Below are positions 22,010 to 35,759 of a stretch of DNA of 64,000 nucleotides, piece by piece (the first letter of the stretch is position 1; each line of letters starts with the position of its first letter). The notes below the pieces were generated by a model that worked only from the letters and a program-made list of their open reading frames with translations, ran no database searches and was not told the DNA's origin. The stretch lies in NCBI RefSeq assembly GCF_020536995.1, contig NC_068357.1:68570230-68634229 (forward strand), read 5' to 3'. Origin of the DNA: Dreissena polymorpha (lineage: Eukaryota; Mollusca; Bivalvia; Myida; Dreissenidae). Position numbers and translations under genes: made by a program.

Positions 22010-22528
22010 AACAGAAGCGTTAACGTAAACACACTTCAATCATTTTGTCACATAATCGAAGGTCTTATATCACCTAGTAAATGATAATAACACCAATCAT
22101 AAAAATAGTCACATAAAATGAAAGTTCATTCAAGCTACCTCTTTACTTGGGTCTTTACTTGATTTTGTTCGGAGGTTATCGTACGAAAGTAGCACCGTAA
22201 TGTAATCAGTGAGTCTGGTAGATTTTCCCATCGGTCCAGCATTAACATAATGTTAGACGCGTCTCTTTAATTTAAAATTCAAATTGATTTTTTGCAATTT
22301 GTAGTATTCAGATACTTGATTTAGCAAAAACTTACATGCTCTCTTGCTTCTAAATCGTGAGGTCAACTTTGTGAACCATATGGTTATTTGAAAATATTTT
22401 TTTTAATAAATCGGAGTGTGTAATTTATTCTCACTTACATTTATTTAAAGGTGTTAGTGAATTACTTGATATCTAGCCGTATTATTATTTTCATTCAGTT
22501 TAGAATTTCAAAAAAGGAAACACAAACA

Positions 22529-25500
22529 ATGTCTGACCTTGTAAATTCATTCCATGTCTTGGACTACGTTGCTATGGGAATGTTTTTTCTCGTTTGTACC
22601 GGGATCGGCGTCTACTATGGATGTTATAAGAAGCAGAAGACGACAGAGGAATATCTCCTTGGTAGCAGACGCATGCATCTAGTTCCGGTTGCGATTTCAT
22701 TATTGGTTACATACCAGTCGGCGATTTCCGTGCTCGGAGTGCCATTGGAGATTTATGTGTACAACACGATGAGTTATTACATGTGGGTCGCCGTCATGAT
22801 TGCGAACGCCATTCAGGGATTCTTGATTGTGCCACTTGTATATCCTTTGGGAATCAGCAGTTCGTACGAAGTAGGCCATAACCAACCTTTGTATATATGT
22901 CTTCCAGTAGCCAGTTTTTAACCAAATACATGTATTTACAGGGCAAATAAGTAACGTTCTAACACAATATATAAATGCATTTGAACTGTGCTTAATATAA
23001 CCTAAAAAATATGAGCTCTTTTGCAAGTTTTTGCAGACTTGTTTGACAATCATTATCGCAGTGTAATGTATAAACGGGTACAAGTAATATCAAACAGTCT
23101 GTGTCAACGTTTTACTTTTGAATATGATTAAACGGCAAAGTGAAGTGTTGCGAGGCAGTGTAGTATCAACTTAACATAAAACTGAAATAAACTTTGAATA
23201 ATAATTATAAAGAGGGTTAAGCTGTAGTTACATGTACCTTGTGAATTATAAGACTAATTGAAAAATGACCGTTGCCGTTCGGATATCGTATAGTCTACTT
23301 CTCATCGAGATTGGGGTAATATGGAATCTACAAAAGCCATGGTGGTATGTATTTATTCCGAAATGTAGTATACTTCATATTGGTACATATACTGGACTGT
23401 CAACCACGACGACGAAGAAAAGAAAAGTTGTAAAATGTCGTATTTGTTTACAATTATTAGTTTGTATTGATTAAAATATCACGACTAGTATATTACATTA
23501 CTTGAAAAAAGTTTTCATATTTTCAGTATATTCGGTAATAGATTTTACTGGGTATGTCTACCAGGTTACTACCAGTTAACTATAGATAACGCCAGTATAT
23601 TGATCATCATCGTCACGTGGTAAACCCAGGAATGCAAATTGTGCACGCGTAGTGAATTGTATATATTTTATATATAAAATGATGAATCAAATTGCGTTAT
23701 TTATAGTGTGTATGTCACCTATTTTCGCGATGTACTTTCGATTTCACATCGCGAAATTTTAATACCGAATATACTGAAAATATGAACTTTTTTCAAGTAA
23801 TGTAATATACCAGTCGTGATGTTTTAATCTATATAAACTAGTAATTGTAAAAAAATACGGTATTTCACAACTTTTCTTTTCTTCGTCGTCGAGGTTGACA
23901 GTCCCTTTAAATGTGCACATATTGCACTTTGCTACTATTTGCTTGGTCCGTTCTCTTTTCAGTTCTTCCGTAGGAGATTCAAGTCGAGAGCCGTACAGTT
24001 ACTGGGTACTGTTATGGGAATGCTGCAAACGGTAAGTAGGCTGGGCTTTCATTAAAAAATAAGTTTCAACAAGGCCAGAACTAAGCTAAATTTGTTTTAA
24101 AAAATTTAGAATTATTTTTTGAGTTAATATATCATGCATCAAATTTGAAACAAAAAATAATAATGTTTCTGAAAATAAAGCTTTAAAGTGAAATTCGAAG
24201 GTTCACTGCACAGGAAATTCGTTATATAAGTGAACTTGTTATGAATTGTTTCGGCGATATAATTCACTGGCCCTAAATATATATTCTTACGGATTAAAAC
24301 AATCATTTCTCTCCGAACAAAATGTGTCTGAAGTTTGCTTATTCCAATTTTGAAATGATTTATTGTGCGCATGATTTACTTATAGCTGATGTATATGGCC
24401 ATTGTTCTTTTTGCACCTGCTTTGGCACTTGAAGCAGGTACGTTTCGCTTAAATTCTCATATAACATATAACTATGTTGACGAATAATTTCTTTCTGTAG
24501 TTGTTTCTGCATCGACCATTGTTTAGTAAATGTATGGATAACATGTGTATACAAGTTATCAATACAAGTGTCGTTGATTCCGTCAAATCTGAATTGAGTC
24601 GGTCATCAACAAACATAAACGAACTATGTTATAGAAGCTATATATGACGTTAAAGCTGCAAAACCAACGAATTCCGTAATGCATTTAAGTAATATTTCCG
24701 TCTACAGTAGGTTAATGAACAACACGTATATTCTGGAGTTTAAGTTTGTGCGTTTTTATTGTACTTTCCATAGTTTTTGGATAGTGCTGTCTTTTGGTGA
24801 ATTAATAAGTTGTTGCTTTACACTAAAGCAAAGTTTAACAACAATCTTGTTTGAATTTCATTTGTTCATCACAGTTGGATAAACGAGAAGTTTACTTTGA
24901 TAAGCTTGGTTTGCAGGAGAACAAGTACAGTTCGTCTAGCGCGATTTCTGCCATCCACATCGCATCACCGTGATTCAGCCCAGAGTGGACAATTACTATC
25001 TCACCACGATACACCGTTGAACACGGTGATTTCGCCATGGCGAATTGCGGTGTCAGTCTTTGCGTTATCGGGAAATTGATCTCACGGTGGACCACCATGA
25101 TCGCGGTGGACCACCGCGGCCTCGGTGGTTCGCTGTGAAATACAGGTAAATGTGAATGAATATGAATATTTTGATATTGCAGACCGTATAATTTTTGCAA
25201 AGTTCTAGAATGTTTTGTTACATTTGTATGTACATTTGTATACATTGTAACTTGATTGTTAAAAATCGTCATTATTTTCTATTGTTTACCCTCGTTCCAG
25301 AATAATTTGACATGTCGTACATCGAGCGTGATGTACTTTATATTTTGTTTCTACAGTTTCTGCGTGAAGATTTATTTGTTGTTTATTTCGAGAATTATTT
25401 GTTGTTTTTTTAATATTTCGGAAATGCTTTCTCGTTTGTGCACGTATAGCTTGCGGTATCCGGACAAACGGCACCCGGACAATCGGCACCCAGTTTTTTT

Positions 25501-28500
25501 TTGCATACGCGGACAGTCAGCACCCTGTAAATTTGTCGACCCGGACAATCGGCACCCGATTTAATTTAATACCCGGACAAACGGCACCCGATTTAATTGT
25601 ATACCCGTTCAAACGGCAACCGATTAAATGCGATCGATAAAGCCTGTCAGCACCTTGTTGAACTAATTCGTCTAATCCGCTAATTGCTTTGGTGAAAGAG
25701 ATGATTAATAAATCCCGTCAACAAACTGTGTTATCAAACCAAGTCGAAGTCCAAAATTCTATTGCATAAACGTAATACAACGTTACAGCACAATAAATAA
25801 TAGTGACATTATATAAGTGTGGATTGATTAACGTTATCTGCTAATTGGTTTAATAACACCTCTAAACAATTTACAAATACCAAAGACAATTAAGCTGAAC
25901 AGAATTAACAGGTCATCTTGTCACCAGTTGTTTATAAAAAAATATACACGATATTTTACCGAGCGGAACTGTCTTTTTTATTAAGATCGGATTTAGTGTT
26001 CGTGTGTCGTATGAATAGATATCGTTGCAGGAAATTAAAATGATCCGTTGTTAAACGAAAGTACGGTTGACATTAAATGCATTATTTTTCTCTTTCAAGA
26101 TTGTGTTAGTATGATGATGCTGCATTGACATTTCTTAAAATTGACAAGAAAAAATGGCGATTATTTTATCCGACGACATAAACAAAAGTTTGCCTCTACA
26201 AGTTTTCCGGAGAGTGCAAAACGCATGCAAATCGGGCCATCAAACTGGAAAAATCGGTATCGAGATTACTGTGTACACTGTGTATTGTCAAACACGCGTC
26301 AACTCGTGCGACATCGTGGCCTAGAGCGTTTTTCTCAATCAGTGTCCGACAGAAGTGATACATTAAAGCGGGTATATACCATTTTGTCAAATATTTATGA
26401 ATTTACATAAACTGTGTAAAAAACGTATTATATATATATTTCAATATAAATTAAAATAAAAGTTAAGAAGAACATGTGTCGAAAAATGCGAAATAAGCCA
26501 GATATTTAATTCTGAAAATGAAAACGCCTGTACAGCCGAATTCGCCAGCATGTATACCATACATGTACGATCTGCATCTAAACTTAACGGTTTATCGAGA
26601 TGACGAAGGCTTCGGTTATTGTAGGAAAATATGTACGTCACTATCGGCTCGGGCGCTAATTTGTCTTTGCTGCATTTTATGAAATTCGGCTTTAATGTAT
26701 AATTTTTCTTGCCTATTTTGTGTTATTGTAACATATTTTATCAATATATTACAATTAAACACATATGAAAAATCGTATATACCCGCTTAAAATTTTTATT
26801 TTATCTCCCAGTGCTTTACCAATTATCGGTAACTGTTAGATCTTCATTATTTTTCGCAAATTATTATATAATCGTCATTATTGAAAATCGCCACTAATAT
26901 TGTCGGCTGGTTTTGTTTTTCACGCTTTTTGTTTTCTGCAATTAGATGACGTTGAACATTGCTTGATGAAAAAATTATGTAATCGCTATCAACTTATTAT
27001 CCCCATAATTACCGCTATGTGTCGTCACAATTTACAAATACGTTTCGTTTCACCGATTTGTAAATGTTCCGAATTTGCAAATTTTGTTAACGAAACGTTT
27101 AACCGTCGCCGCTTGTTTTAATTAATTACAAGCGTGAATCGATTTAAATTAAAACCGGTGCATCCGAGGTATTACTTCAAGCGCGGCCGATCAACCTCAC
27201 CATTACCCAAACAAAATATATGAACATGTATACAATATATAATTTGAAAACACCACAATACACGGAGATGATATTTTTTATCGCAACGATTCTGTCCATA
27301 TATAGCTATGAACGGGTACTTTGAATAGGGTGCCGATTGTCCGGGTGCCGTTGCCCGGATACCGCAAGCTATACGAGTACAAACGAGAACGCATTTCCGA
27401 AATTTTAACAAAAACAAACAATTTTTTAAATAAACAACAAGTAAATCTTCACGCAGAAACTGTAGAAACAAAACATAAAGCACATCACGCTTGATGTACG
27501 ACATGTCAAATGATTCTGGAACGAGGGTAAACAATAGAAAATAATGACGATTGTATACATATGTACATACAAATGTAACAAAACATTCTAGAACTTTGCA
27601 AAAATTATACGGTCTGCAATATCGAAATATACATGTTCATTCACATTTACCTGTATTTCACAGCGAACCACCGAGGCCGCGGTGGTCCACCGCGATCATG
27701 GTGGTCCACCGTGAGATCGATTTCCCGATAACGCCCGCGGTGTTCAGCCACTGTCGACGCGATCTATCATGTTGGAAACACCTTCCGATCGCGGTGATTT
27801 TCCACGCTCACGAAAAAGTGTCCACGGTGGGAGTGAGGTGGATGGCAGAAATCGCGCTAGATGTAGTGTACCTCTATATGTTAGACGTTATGTTATGTTG
27901 TTGCTTTTATTATGTTCCTTCAATGGTTTTCAGTTGCTGGAATACCATTGTGGTTATCCATTGTTGTTGTTGGAATCATTGGAGCCGCATATACTTCGAT
28001 AGTAAGTAACAGGCATACAATTGTTTTAAACATGCTTGTGTAATTACCTTAAGCCATTAAAGCAATACTTAAAAGTATTATAGAAAATATAGATACTTGA
28101 AAAAGGTCATCTTCGGTAAATGCACACATACGTGCTTAATTCGTGAACTTCTGTCTTCATGATCATCACATACGACATATACATTTTTTGAATTAGTAGA
28201 ATCATAATTATGTCTTCATGTCTTTTAACTACGAGTATCATACATTTCAGGGCGGAATGAAAACCGTCATATGGACTGATGTGTTTCAGTTCATCATATT
28301 GTATGGCGGTCTGACAGTTATACTTGTTTTGGTGGGTCGTTTGTATGATACGTATGTTTAATGAAAATGTATTATATGCCAATTCTTTGTATATAATTTG
28401 ATTAACTTAATTCGTTACTAGGCAAATGTGAAAATTCAATGAAGTCTTAAGCAAGGCGTTATGTATTCATAAAGTAGTTATATATTCTATACACGTATAC

Positions 28501-30611
28501 ATTCTATTTTCAGGTTGACGGTTGCTATTATTTGTTACATGATTTTGTTTACAGGCTCTGATAGAAGTTGGAGATTTTCATAAAGTCTTCAAGGTAGCCA
28601 TGGATGGTAAAAGAATAGTATTTAATGAGTAAGTAATCCCACTCGAACATGCATTTGATCGTACAAATTCGGTTGTAATTTGGGTAAGCGCACTTTATTT
28701 TAATATTGATAGACATTGACTAATCCTAGCTTCAGATAAGCGTTTACAATTGAGATGTTAAAATATATATATTAACAAAATATTTGCATTTCTCCATAGA
28801 CGAAAAACAACAAGAACAAAACTTCTTTTGTCAAATTACCCTAAACAACTTCGCAATCGTGAGCAATATGTTATAGACGACATCATTTTAACTTTATCGC
28901 TGTTTGCCATCCAACAAATTACACTCAATCGAAATGTATTTCTTTAATAATATCCCTGTGGTATTCGTGTATATATTATTGACCGCATCTTACAGAATCA
29001 ACCCCGATCCGCGAGTGCGGCATACTATCTGGGGTTTACTGTTTGGTGGCGTTTTTAATTGGTTACCAAACTGTTGTAACCAGTCGGCAGTACAGCGGAT
29101 TTCTTCTATGAAGTCAGCTAGAGACGCACAAATGTAATGCGATTTTCATAAATTAACTGTTTTCGCTAATTTTCTAGTCACTTGTTTTGCAAACACGAAC
29201 AATTGGTTTACTACAACCACACACGGACAAACATATGCAAATAAATGCTGTCATGTATGTATAGACATTTCGCGAGTAATGACGAATGAAAATCACGCTT
29301 CAGTGTTGGAAACAGGTGCTCATCTAAAACAAAACCTTAGTCTACAATCAATTCTTATTTGGTTTTAAGTGTTTTTTCAATAGGAGCTTTAACATATGGA
29401 CTTTTATACAAAATTATACGATAACAGATGATTTAACTTCAACTTTGTTTTTGATGCGTGTGTCATCTTATAGTGCTCAACCGATTGTTATAACAACACA
29501 ATTGGTGACCCGGAAAAGAAATGGTATAATTCCGTTAAACATTTTCAGATCTTGCCTTTTCAACGTTCCCTTGATATTTGTGTACAGTGTAATACTGACA
29601 TTAGTGGGCCTGGTACTATACGCCTACTTTGTGGAGAAACAGTGTGACCCTTATCTATCTGGGGCCATTAGCAACTACAATCAGGTAATAATTATCTAAA
29701 ATAAAGTACAAAGTAAGTATCAAATCGTAATAACATTGGAAGTCTCTGTAAATTGTATTTAACATTTCAATAAAACGTTTTAAGATATCTATTGGAGGTG
29801 GCAAATGAAATAAATAATACTTCTTATATCGTTTTGAGTATACTTTACTATGGCTGTACAAAGCGTCTGTGTGTCCGGCTCGCCAAAATCAGAAGAGCGT
29901 GTTCCAACCAATGACACGCCTTTTCTTGCCTGATTTACATATTGGTTATAATACTTTTTCATGAAAATATTTCATAACATTACCCGGGCCCGAAATGTTG
30001 CTCATGTTTAGTCTGATGTTTCAGCTGATGACGTAGTGTGTTATAGGTAATGTTCTTTACCACACACGAACTGATCGTTCTATTTGTGTTAAGTCTCGCT
30101 TTACGCTGTCGCCCTAATTTGTCGTAAAGGTGTTCGATACCTCAGCATGACGTGTCCAGCTGTTTATATTTTGTCCGCTGTTTTAGCTGATGCCGTACTT
30201 CGTCATGAAGGTGTTCCACAACGTACCAGGACTCTCTGGTCTGTTCATTGCTGCATTGTTTAGCGGTTCTCTCAGGTATTTTAGAATATCCGATATGTAA
30301 TCGGTTCTCCTTTCCATAATATATATTTAAAGCAACGTTTAATAAATGTCGACGAAAACTCTAGATAATGACACTTGTATATAGAAATTATCTGTATCGG
30401 TATAGAGTAGTTGGCATTGTGAATGCGCGAGTTTCTGCTGAACGCTCGTTGATGCCCTTTCATTACACAACTCGGCTAAAAACATTTGAAAAGCTTTACT
30501 TTTTTCCTATTCCGATTTGGGGAAATCTTTGAAACTGTGTTACTGAAATATTGCAAAGATTTTTCACTTGTTTATATAATTACATGTAAAAAAATGAAAA
30601 CATTCTGCGCG

Positions 30612-30646
<35 letters not shown>

Positions 30647-33032
30647 TGTATAAATATATATTGATTAAATAAAAACTCCAACTCTATCCGTATTATTATA
30701 TTATTATTTTCTTTCCCTAAACTACTCGCACTAAACTTATAGGTGACTTTCCCTTAATTAAGAAAAGTTCAAGTTGAAGTCCTCGCATGAAAAGCACACG
30801 AAGTCGAGTATCAATGGTGATGACCGATTCGTATTAAATTCCGTTTTATCGTTGCACTTCGAAGCAAAACTTGTTTTAGAGAAGTCTTAGTTTTTGTTGC
30901 ACGTGATCATATCAAAACATAAAATACTGAGAGCGAAAAAAAAACGTTTAAACTGATTTTGATTTCATGCGATTTGGTTGCATGCTTGAAGCAAACTTTG
31001 AAGGACGGTGTTCATAGTTTGTAATATGTTCAAATTGTAATACTGGTATACTTTCAGCACGCTGTCATCGGGGATCAACTCCATGTCAGCCAACACACTT
31101 AAAGACATTTTGCCAAATGTTCTTCGTAATGCACAGCAATACAACCAGACCGTTATTGCCAAAGTCGCATGTAATTCCTCTCAATACATCAGTCTGTTAT
31201 TTTAAGTGTGTATTTGTTTCGTAAAGTTTATCATATGATATTATAGTTAATATTGTGTTCGTTTAATACTCTAAACATATAAATCATGTGCAATATTAAC
31301 AACAATAAATGACAGTCCCTTATACCACAATCGATATGTATTGTGGAATTGCTCTTGTACCAAAATCAATTGCAATTCCTAATAACACAATCCATATGTA
31401 CTCACCAATGTCGAAATTGATGAAAGTATCAGCTATAGAACCATTTTTTAAAAGATATGTCATTTATCAATTTGGAGTACTATGACAACGTACTATTTAT
31501 GTACATTTTGTCATTGTAGCAATGGTGTTCGGAGCTATGGCTGTTGGATTGGCATACTTGGCAAAATCTTTGTCAGGTCCAGTAACACAAGTATGTTTAA
31601 TTGTATAGCGCATCTATTTAAGCAGAAGCCACAGATCATATAATGATTAAAAGTCTTGTTGTTATGAATATTAATATAGGTCAAGGCATTTGAATGTCAA
31701 TAAATAGTATTTTCAATGCCGCGACTATTTGTTAATATATTTCAGCTATTGAGCTGATATTCTTTTCTCTGGTAACTCTTGTTTACAAGTTGAAGTTTGT
31801 ATGCATTTCTGAATATATTTTGTTGTGTTGTAAACTTCAATAAAGATATTCACTTTACAATTACAATATCTTCCAAGCTAACGCTGCCAGAGGAACATTT
31901 CATAATCCCTGTATTGAATGTTAACATTTTTGAGTTTGTTCCGCCTAAATTAAATGCACTGACTGCGTGTCACTTGCAGATAACCTTGACGACATTTGGT
32001 GCAGCAGGAGGTCCAATGGCAGGCATATTCTTCCTTGGGGCAGTATTTCCACAGGCTAACTGGATTGTAAGTACGCCAGGTGTTTCTTACGATTATAATA
32101 ATTTCTAGATAAAAATGAAATGTAAGAACGCATTACATTGTTTTGACGGTCTATTGATTGACTGAAAGCATTCAAAGCTCATTATTTTAATTTTTCTCTT
32201 CGGCTCAAATTGTTAGCGCAATCTTTGAGAACCAATATCTTAAAATAGAAAAATCATACACTTTGGTTCCAATACATGTGTATAAAGTATATTCTAGTGG
32301 ATTTACGATCGGACCACTTTTCACAGCTTTTGAAACTATAATCCAATTTCTGGTTTACACAGCGACCAACATATATACGACTACGGATGTTAAAATTGTT
32401 TTATTTAAACAAATCGGCATAAAATATGTTGTACAATTGTAGGTAAAAGGTCAAATAGATTTTTAACGAAGTTAAACATCGTTTCACTGTTTATATGTTT
32501 TGGTAAAGGTAAACTTAGCATTTAACGATTACGGTGAGCTTAACATGTCTATGAAGACGACAATTTGTAAATTTATTCATAATTAAAAACAAACACGTCG
32601 TTCAAGGGTGCATTCTCTGGAGGAATCCTAGGTTTGGCCATAAATATGTGGATTGCTATTGGTTCTGTGATGTATGGTGCCCAGGCAGTGCCATCCCCTC
32701 GCGTCTCCATCAAAGATTGCTCCGTTCTGAACTTCACGGACATCTTGAGCAATCGTACGTCGACGACCACACCGACATTTGCAAATACAACTTGGCTGTA
32801 TACAACGCAGTAAATGAGAGTTTGTGTTTTATTTTCCCGGCGGACTCTGTATCAATAAACTAAGTAAATTTGAAGTAGAAGAGCCCTGTATTATCAAAGT
32901 AGAAATAAACGCTTTAATTGCGACTGATGTGCGAGGCATCATAAATACGTTTATTATCAAATTGGTTAATAAATATGTCCCGTAAATAAATGACATTACA
33001 TGATATCAAAAGTATTTAGGTTATTGTGGGAC

Positions 33033-33063
<31 letters not shown>

Positions 33064-33087
33064 TATTATTATTATTATTATTATTAT

Positions 33088-33163
<76 letters not shown>

Positions 33164-34109
33164 TACTGTAGTATTATGCATACTGCATAAGAGCCATTTT
33201 CGCATGACACGTGCATGTCACCAATGGCGATATTGTTTCTTTTAGGATGTCGAAACATCCAGATGGTTCGCAGCTTGCCATTTATGACTTGTCCTATATT
33301 TACTTTGGGCTGATTGGCACATTTATCACATTTGTGAGTGGCATCCTGATAAGCATATGTACAGGTGAGAAGAAGTATCAAACTTGAAAGTAATACTACT
33401 TACGTACCTATCAGCAAAGTGAATTCTTATATAAAATATACGTGCAACAAACTAAGGTGGATCTAAAGGTTTAAAGGTGTAATAAGGTGTAAAATTATAT
33501 TTTATCCGGTTATATGAGCAAACAATTGGGAATGTAGCTATTGTTGTTGAGAAATTGGACTTCGTTTGTTTGTATAACTTTCATATTACACGAAAACTAA
33601 TCGGTAAGATATTGGTCAACATAAGTTTGAATGGCAAAACTACTTGTTTACACAAAAGCCGTCAGAAATGTCTCTCAATTCAACTTCAAAGGGTATGTTT
33701 GTTTATCCGGAACAAACCTTAATGTATCCATTATCAAAGAATTTGATGGTTATACAATATATATGAGCCGCTGAAGTCTGCAATGCTAATCAGGGATTAC
33801 ACTTTCCGCTTTAATGGCATTTTTGTTTAAAGGAAATATTGTTTTAGCGAAAATTCGGTTAATGCGGAAAATGTCGTCCCTGATCAGCCTTTGTGGAAAG
33901 CACATTCTCATATAGGGCGACACTTTACGCACATGCATTAGGCCCCGATTTCAAATAGCGCGGATCATGGTTGTTACTTAGGAAGCGCCAGAGGAGATTT
34001 AACACGTGAGGAGTACATCTTCCCATGTTTGCGGCGTGTCTGGAAAGGCCACCTGATATCATTACAACCGGGAGAAAACAATGTCTACAAAAACGTAAAA
34101 AATATTTAA
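22529..34109 (+). CDS. SLC5-family sodium/solute symporter (SMCT/SMVT-like), copy A, intact
   Basis: A plasma-membrane, sodium-coupled importer of monocarboxylates or related small anions; the exact substrate cannot be read. Fifteen exons join in one frame of 589 codons: 22529-22870, 23963-24031, 24386-24437, 27934-28001, 28251-28331, 28555-28628, 28996-29133, 29549-29684, 30187-30275, 31058-31170, 31520-31590, 31980-32066, 32607-32809, 33246-33364, 33982-34109. All introns are GT-AG. Family signs: FHVLDYVAMG then LLGSRRM at the N-terminus, TVIWTDVFQ, NPDPRVRHT, NQSAVQR, CDPYLSG, PGLSGLFIAALFSGSLSTLS with SSGINSMSA (sodium-site helix), and GGPMAGIFFLG. An extracellular loop near residues 487-503 has NFT, NRT and NTT glycosylation sites. 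The start ATG at 22529 opens the conserved N-terminus. Introns 1 and 3 hold foldback elements, and intron 14 a palindromic repeat. Confidence 0.92.
23394..23904 (+). mobile_element. Foldback MITE in intron 1 of copy A
   Basis: It starts GGACTGTCAACCACGACGAC and ends with the near-exact inverse ending GACAGTCC. The inverted arms are about 150-170 bp (GAAGAAAAGAAAAGTTG ... AATATACTGAAAATATGAAC) around a short centre. The right arm of the large duplication keeps only one of the two arms (about 55525-55655), so the locus has rearranged since the duplication. No coding capacity is seen. Confidence 0.7.
24925..27871 (+). mobile_element. Long-terminal-inverted-repeat element in intron 3 of copy A
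   Basis: Inverted arms of about 550-570 bp (24925-25495 and 27330-27871) share GTACA...TCTAGCGCGATTTCTGCCATCC, the GC-rich GGTGGACCACC blocks, the ACATGTCGTACATCGAG block and GCTTGCGGTATCCGGACA. The centre starts with a repeated CCGGACAATCGGCACCCGA-type motif (25450-25620). It then holds AT-rich DNA with an 89-codon frame at 26141-26410 that I cannot assign. No transposase motif is seen and no clear target duplication. Copy B of the symporter contains only the left arm and is cut off inside it. Confidence 0.7.
33031..33163 (+). repeat. (TAA)n/(TTA)n/(TAG)n microsatellite
   Basis: A run of AAT units switches to ATT units and then to about 30 TAG units, in intron 13 of the symporter. The AAT/ATT part is self-complementary. 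Confidence 0.97.
33765..33970 (+). repeat. Palindromic dispersed repeat in intron 14
   Basis: Same family as 2671-2932: it contains AATGTCGTCCCTGATCAGCC and CACTTTACGCACATGCATTA and ends in CCGATTTCAAATAGCGCGG. The equivalent intron of copy C carries it too (about 62940-63130), so it predates the gene duplication. Confidence 0.55.
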
Positions 34110-34284
34110 GTCTCTATGCTTTCATATTTTTTTTATACATCTCATCTTACTTGATCAATCGAATCGCAGCTCTGAAATGCATATTTGATGACACATAGCA
34201 ACACATTACGTTGGAGTACTTAGTAGATACATCAGTCGTGTTAGTATGGCGTGCACGTTTTGTGTACTTCTTTCTGCACATGAT

Positions 34285-34785
34285 AAGAAATTTCAAATTA
34301 TTGGATCTGAATTTGCAAAGTTTGCTGTAAAATAAAAAGAATTATCAATAAATGCGTGGAAATATTGTGCATATAAAAAACAACAATTGACCTTTGCTGT
34401 ATAAATTATATATGTATATATGTTTCACTTTGCGCGTTATAAAATAAGAACATACAACAGTTGGATTTGTTTGTGTTTTAAATGATGTTGAGTATAGTTG
34501 CAAATATATTTAGATTCTTTATTATGTTTTAGACGACTAGTGGCCTCAACGAGCACGAAATTAATGTGGTACCGATTAAGGCGTTGGAATTAACGCAGTA
34601 TTGGAATCGTGCCCAAAACCCAGCTTGAAATGAGAAAAAAGTATTATGTATGGCTTGGAATCAAAGGTTATTCGACTTGAACAAAACACAGTTGACAATG
34701 TGTACTATGGGAGATTCAGTTACGAACGAAATTGACCATTTTAGTGTTAAGTCAAATAGCGGTAATAAGATATAACATTTATTTG
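34285..34785 (+). repeat. Start of the spacer after copy A
   Basis: Shortly after the symporter stop, the sequence aligns directly with 1-450 (GAAATTTCAAATTATTGGA, GACTAGTG.C.TCAACGAGCACG and others) and in reverse with about 62310-62755. This shows gene-then-spacer order in all copies. The match fades at about 34785, where the unrelated central stretch begins. Confidence 0.85.
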
Positions 34786-35690
34786 TCAATTACATTAACG
34801 TTTGTTTATTCAAAAATTGTGTATTGTAAAGTATACATACCCTATTATATATTGCAATCTATGAATTTAAAATTAACAGTTTCAATGTTATTATATGTAT
34901 TGCTTTAACAAAAATATTTAATGTTATTTGTGTTGTTATTCGTGCATGCTTACAACATTTTAGCAATAACTGCTTCAATAACCGCCATCGTTCGATTTTA
35001 ATCATATATTGTGAACACGATGAATCTCTTAAATGGAACAACTAACATGTCTGAAGTATGACATGAATTTATTTCACAGCAACATTGTTATTTTGATGTC
35101 TACTTACGCTTTATCTCGCATACATTATATTAAATACTGTACTATTTTACGACAACCTAAACTGCACAGAACCGCATCATGCTATTCTGGTACGAAACTT
35201 CACGTTTTCCCAGAGCGATTCGTATATATATTTGTAGGAAATAAATCACCAAAACTGGCGCAACACATCCTTAAAGGCATTTTCTTTACTTCTTCGACAA
35301 TGTCAAAAAGGATAGTTTTTTCATTTTCAGACGTCATACATTATGATGTGTACTTTTATAATTGCGACAAAATAACCAAATGCAAGATAACAAAAATATT
35401 GACAAGTTTAATTTAGACAAAAACTATGGTCAAAATTAACTTCATAACGTAAATCGTCCGATCGTGTATAAACAAATGGGAGATTTCAAAACAAAAAGAT
35501 CGGCAAACAAATACTAGTTGCTGGTCAGTACGCAAATAGCACTACCTAGGGCCGTTTAAACGAAGTCTCTAACAAGTGCTACATTAGAATGCATACTGCA
35601 TAATCACGACTGTATCAGTTTTGTTTTGTGGCATATACATACAACAATTTTCTTAGACTTTTGCACTCTTAGTCTAGATGTCAATGGATG
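34786..35690 (+). other. Unassigned AT-rich stretch
   Basis: I see no gene. A 127-codon frame at 35033-35416 has neither a recognisable domain nor a biased composition suggesting coding. Confidence 0.45.
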
Positions 35691-35759
35691 AACATGAACT
35701 TTCAAGGGCATGCTATTCTTATCTTTATGCTCCAGCACAAGCAGAACCAACCGATACAG

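Noticed and set aside
26141-26410. 89-codon frame in the centre of the intron 3 element
   Set aside because: No recognisable motif, no partner exon and no sign of a transposase.
35033-35416. 127-codon plus-strand frame
   Set aside because: No domain, membrane or signal pattern I can recognise, and composition follows the AT-rich background.
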